Source: Acidobacteriota bacterium
GTDB lineage: Bacteria > Acidobacteriota > Vicinamibacteria > Vicinamibacterales > JAFNAJ01
NCBI GenBank assembly: GCA_017860085.1
Contig: JAFNAJ010000214.1
Location: forward strand, 1-5,356
Direction: 5' to 3'
Length of the DNA: 5,356 bases
The notes beneath the pieces are model-generated. The model made no database searches. It was given only the letters and a program-made list of their open reading frames with translations, and had not been told where the DNA came from. A program made the position numbers and the translations under genes. Of the stretch, positions 4,461-5,356 are shown in pieces. The first letter of the stretch is position 1, and the number at the start of each line of letters is the position of its first letter.

Positions 4461-4943
4461 ATGAAGATCACGAAGATCACGGGCGTGGTGTTGGCGGTCG
4501 CGGTCGCTGTCATAGGCGCGGGTCTGGTTCCGGCTCGGGCGCAGGCGAAGGACCCCGCTCTCGAGAAACTGGTGGCCGACTGGACGGCCGCCTTCGTCAA
4601 GGGCGACGCGAAGACGCTGGCCGGCTTCTACACGGAGAACGCGGTGCGTGCGTCGCAGGAGGCCGGCACGGTGATCGGCCGCGCGGCCATCGAGAAGGAG
4701 TTCACCGCCAACTTCGCGGGGCCATGGAAGGGTGCGACGATTGCGATCACCATCGGGAAGACCTACCCCGTAGGCGCCGACATCGCCGTGGCCGAGGGCA
4801 CGTGGCAGGTCTCGGGAACTGGTCCTGACGGCAAGCCGATGACGCTGAAAGGCCACTACGTCAACACCATCGTCAAGAAAGCTGGCGCCTGGGTGATCGC
4901 CAGCAACGCCGCCGTGCCGTCCGCGCCCGCCCCCGCGAAGTAG
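4461..4943 (+). CDS. Secreted SnoaL/DUF4440-like (NTF2-fold) protein
   Basis: A 160-residue protein. Residues 1-29 are a classic signal peptide: MKITK, a hydrophobic core GVVLAVAVAVIGAGLV, and a cleavage site after AQA. The mature part fits the small alpha+beta NTF2-like fold of the SgcJ/EcaC and DUF4440 groups. The first helix LEKLVADWTAAFVKGDAKTLAGFYTENAV (35-63) has the characteristic 'W-x-x-A-F-x-x-G-D-x-x-x-L-x-x-x-Y' pattern. Next comes GRAAIEKEFTANF (73-85), then strands ATIAITI, AVAEGTWQVSG and GHYVNTIVKKAGAWVIAS. It ends in a short Ala/Pro tail. Such proteins bind small ligands or act as cyclases, isomerases or hydrolases; many have no known substrate, and no catalytic assignment is possible here. 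The ATG at 4461 is supported by AGGAGG (4451-4456); earlier in-frame starts would bury the signal peptide. It is monocistronic as far as seen and divergent from the sugar symporter. Confidence 0.9.
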   Translation: MKITKITGVVLAVAVAVIGAGLVPARAQAKDPALEKLVADWTAAFVKGDAKTLAGFYTENAVRASQEAGTVIGRAAIEKEFTANFAGPWKGATIAITIGKTYPVGADIAVAEGTWQVSGTGPDGKPMTLKGHYVNTIVKKAGAWVIASNAAVPSAPAPAK

Positions 4944-4969
4944 GCCCGCGTGCCCGACGCTGGCTCGTC

Positions 4970-4998
4970 CGGCGCCGGGAGGCTCGACCTCGGCGCCG
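4970..4998 (+). terminator. GC-rich hairpin after the SnoaL-like gene
   Basis: CGGCGCCG occurs at 4970-4977 and again at 4991-4998; it is self-complementary, so the copies form an 8-bp stem. The stem is extended by AGG/CCT (4980-4982/4988-4990) across a two-base bulge. It starts 26 bases after the stop codon. No T-run follows, so terminator function is uncertain. The rest of 4944-5133 shows no gene or other structure that I can support. Confidence 0.4.
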
Positions 4999-5133
4999 AT
5001 CGACCGACGTCGGCCCACGCCACGGTGTTCGTCGAACGGATGCGTCCGCGAAGACGTCCACCCGCAATCCCACGACCGGTCCGACATCCTGGGGCGAGCG
5101 CGTGACTCTGCCCAGGAACCAAGGAAGGCTGGC

Positions 5134-5232
5134 GTGCGGCACCAGGCGGTGATCAACAAGGTCTGGGCTGTTCTGGAGGTCACCGCCTTCCTCGCGGGGC
5201 TGATGTACCGACACCTGGTCTCCGGACGCTGA
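5134..5232 (+). CDS. Candidate 32-residue single-helix membrane microprotein
   Basis: A GTG at 5134 is preceded by AGGAAGG (5122-5128) at a five-base spacing, and the frame runs 32 codons to TGA (5230-5232). The product has a basic N-terminal part (R2, H3, K9), a hydrophobic stretch VWAVLEVTAFLAGLMY (10-25, one embedded Glu) and a basic end RHLVSGR, as in small inner-membrane proteins. About 28 of 32 codons end in G or C, whereas the 11 codons upstream in the same frame mostly do not, so the coding-like signal begins at the proposed start. No family is recognised. Alternatives are chance in GC-rich DNA, or the tail of a decayed larger gene. Confidence 0.4.
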   Translation: MRHQAVINKVWAVLEVTAFLAGLMYRHLVSGR

Positions 5233-5289
5233 GCAGGTGTGCCGACCACGGACCCTGCGGGCCTTGCGCTCGCCGGCGTCGGGGCGCAG

Positions 5290-5295
5290 TATTCT
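5290..5295 (+). promoter_or_regulatory. Possible -10 box of the next gene
   Basis: TATTCT at 5290-5295 matches four of six -10 consensus bases in an otherwise GC-rich stretch. The best -35-like hexamer, TTGCGC (5264-5269), is 20 bases away, which is longer than ideal. The start point would be near 5302, about 50 bases before the ATG at 5353. Confidence 0.3.
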
Positions 5296-5338
5296 GTGAG
5301 GGGCGCCTCGACGCCATGACGGGCCGGCGCGCCGCGGC

Positions 5339-5356
5339 GAGGAGACGGGTCAATGA
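5339..5356 (+). promoter_or_regulatory. Ribosome-binding site and start codon of a gene running off the window
   Basis: GAGGAGA (5339-5345) stands seven bases before an ATG at 5353-5355, a near-ideal initiation site. Only the start codon and one more base lie inside the window, so the product cannot be named. A competing ATG at 5316 in another frame is also open to the end, but it lacks a Shine-Dalgarno and would encode an Arg/Ala-rich N terminus, so it is less likely. Confidence 0.55.

Noticed and set aside
2573..4828. A 751-codon open frame on the plus strand covering the symporter and control region
   Set aside because: It is antisense to a clear 12-segment symporter, has a highly charged Arg/Asp/Glu/His-rich composition with no domain, and runs out of frame into the SnoaL-like gene. 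It is open only because stop codons are rare at this GC content.
4407..5249. A 280-codon minus-strand frame across the SnoaL-like gene and its downstream region
   Set aside because: It opposes a gene with a signal peptide, a strong ribosome-binding site and a recognisable fold; its own composition is low-complexity.

Overview
The window is GC-rich bacterial DNA with very few spontaneous stop codons, so most long open frames in it are antisense shadows. The gene mix fits a soil or environmental bacterium: a Der GTPase tail, a short MerR-type regulator, tRNA-Pro, a GluP/FucP-type sugar symporter, and a secreted SnoaL/DUF4440-like protein. My best guess is the Acidobacteriota (Vicinamibacteria-like). 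This rests on gene style and base composition, not on a marker gene, so it is tentative.

Layout. (1) 1-1282, plus strand, core genes: the C-terminal third of the ribosome-assembly GTPase Der, a 201-residue MerR-type DNA-binding protein behind an extended -10 promoter, and a complete CCA-encoding tRNA-Pro(GGG). (2) 1283-1610, no intact gene: a long hairpin that probably terminates the tRNA transcript, a palindrome-bearing motif resembling REP/RAYT-type repeat elements, and a short open frame with coding-like codon use that may be a gene remnant. (3) 1611-3997, minus strand: an FHS-family sugar:proton symporter followed, after a hairpin-rich 122-bp gap, by carbamate kinase. Carbamate kinase may be transcribed as a leaderless message from its own extended -10. 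(4) 3998-4460, a divergent control region with promoters for both sides, a 32-bp dyad, and a degenerate second copy of the symporter's ribosome-binding/start region. (5) 4461-4943, plus strand: a secreted SnoaL/DUF4440-like protein. (6) 4944-5356: a hairpin, a possible 32-residue membrane microprotein, and the promoter and ribosome-binding site of a gene that begins at the window's last bases.

Functional links. Der and the regulator/tRNA block are housekeeping. The symporter and carbamate kinase are co-oriented and could be co-expressed, but no arginine deiminase, ornithine carbamoyltransferase or sugar-catabolic enzyme is present to fix a pathway. No defence system, CRISPR array, toxin system or complete mobile element is visible. 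The points worth a second look are the duplicated start region, the divergent dyad, the repeat-like motif next to the tRNA, the probable leaderless arcC start, and the microprotein.
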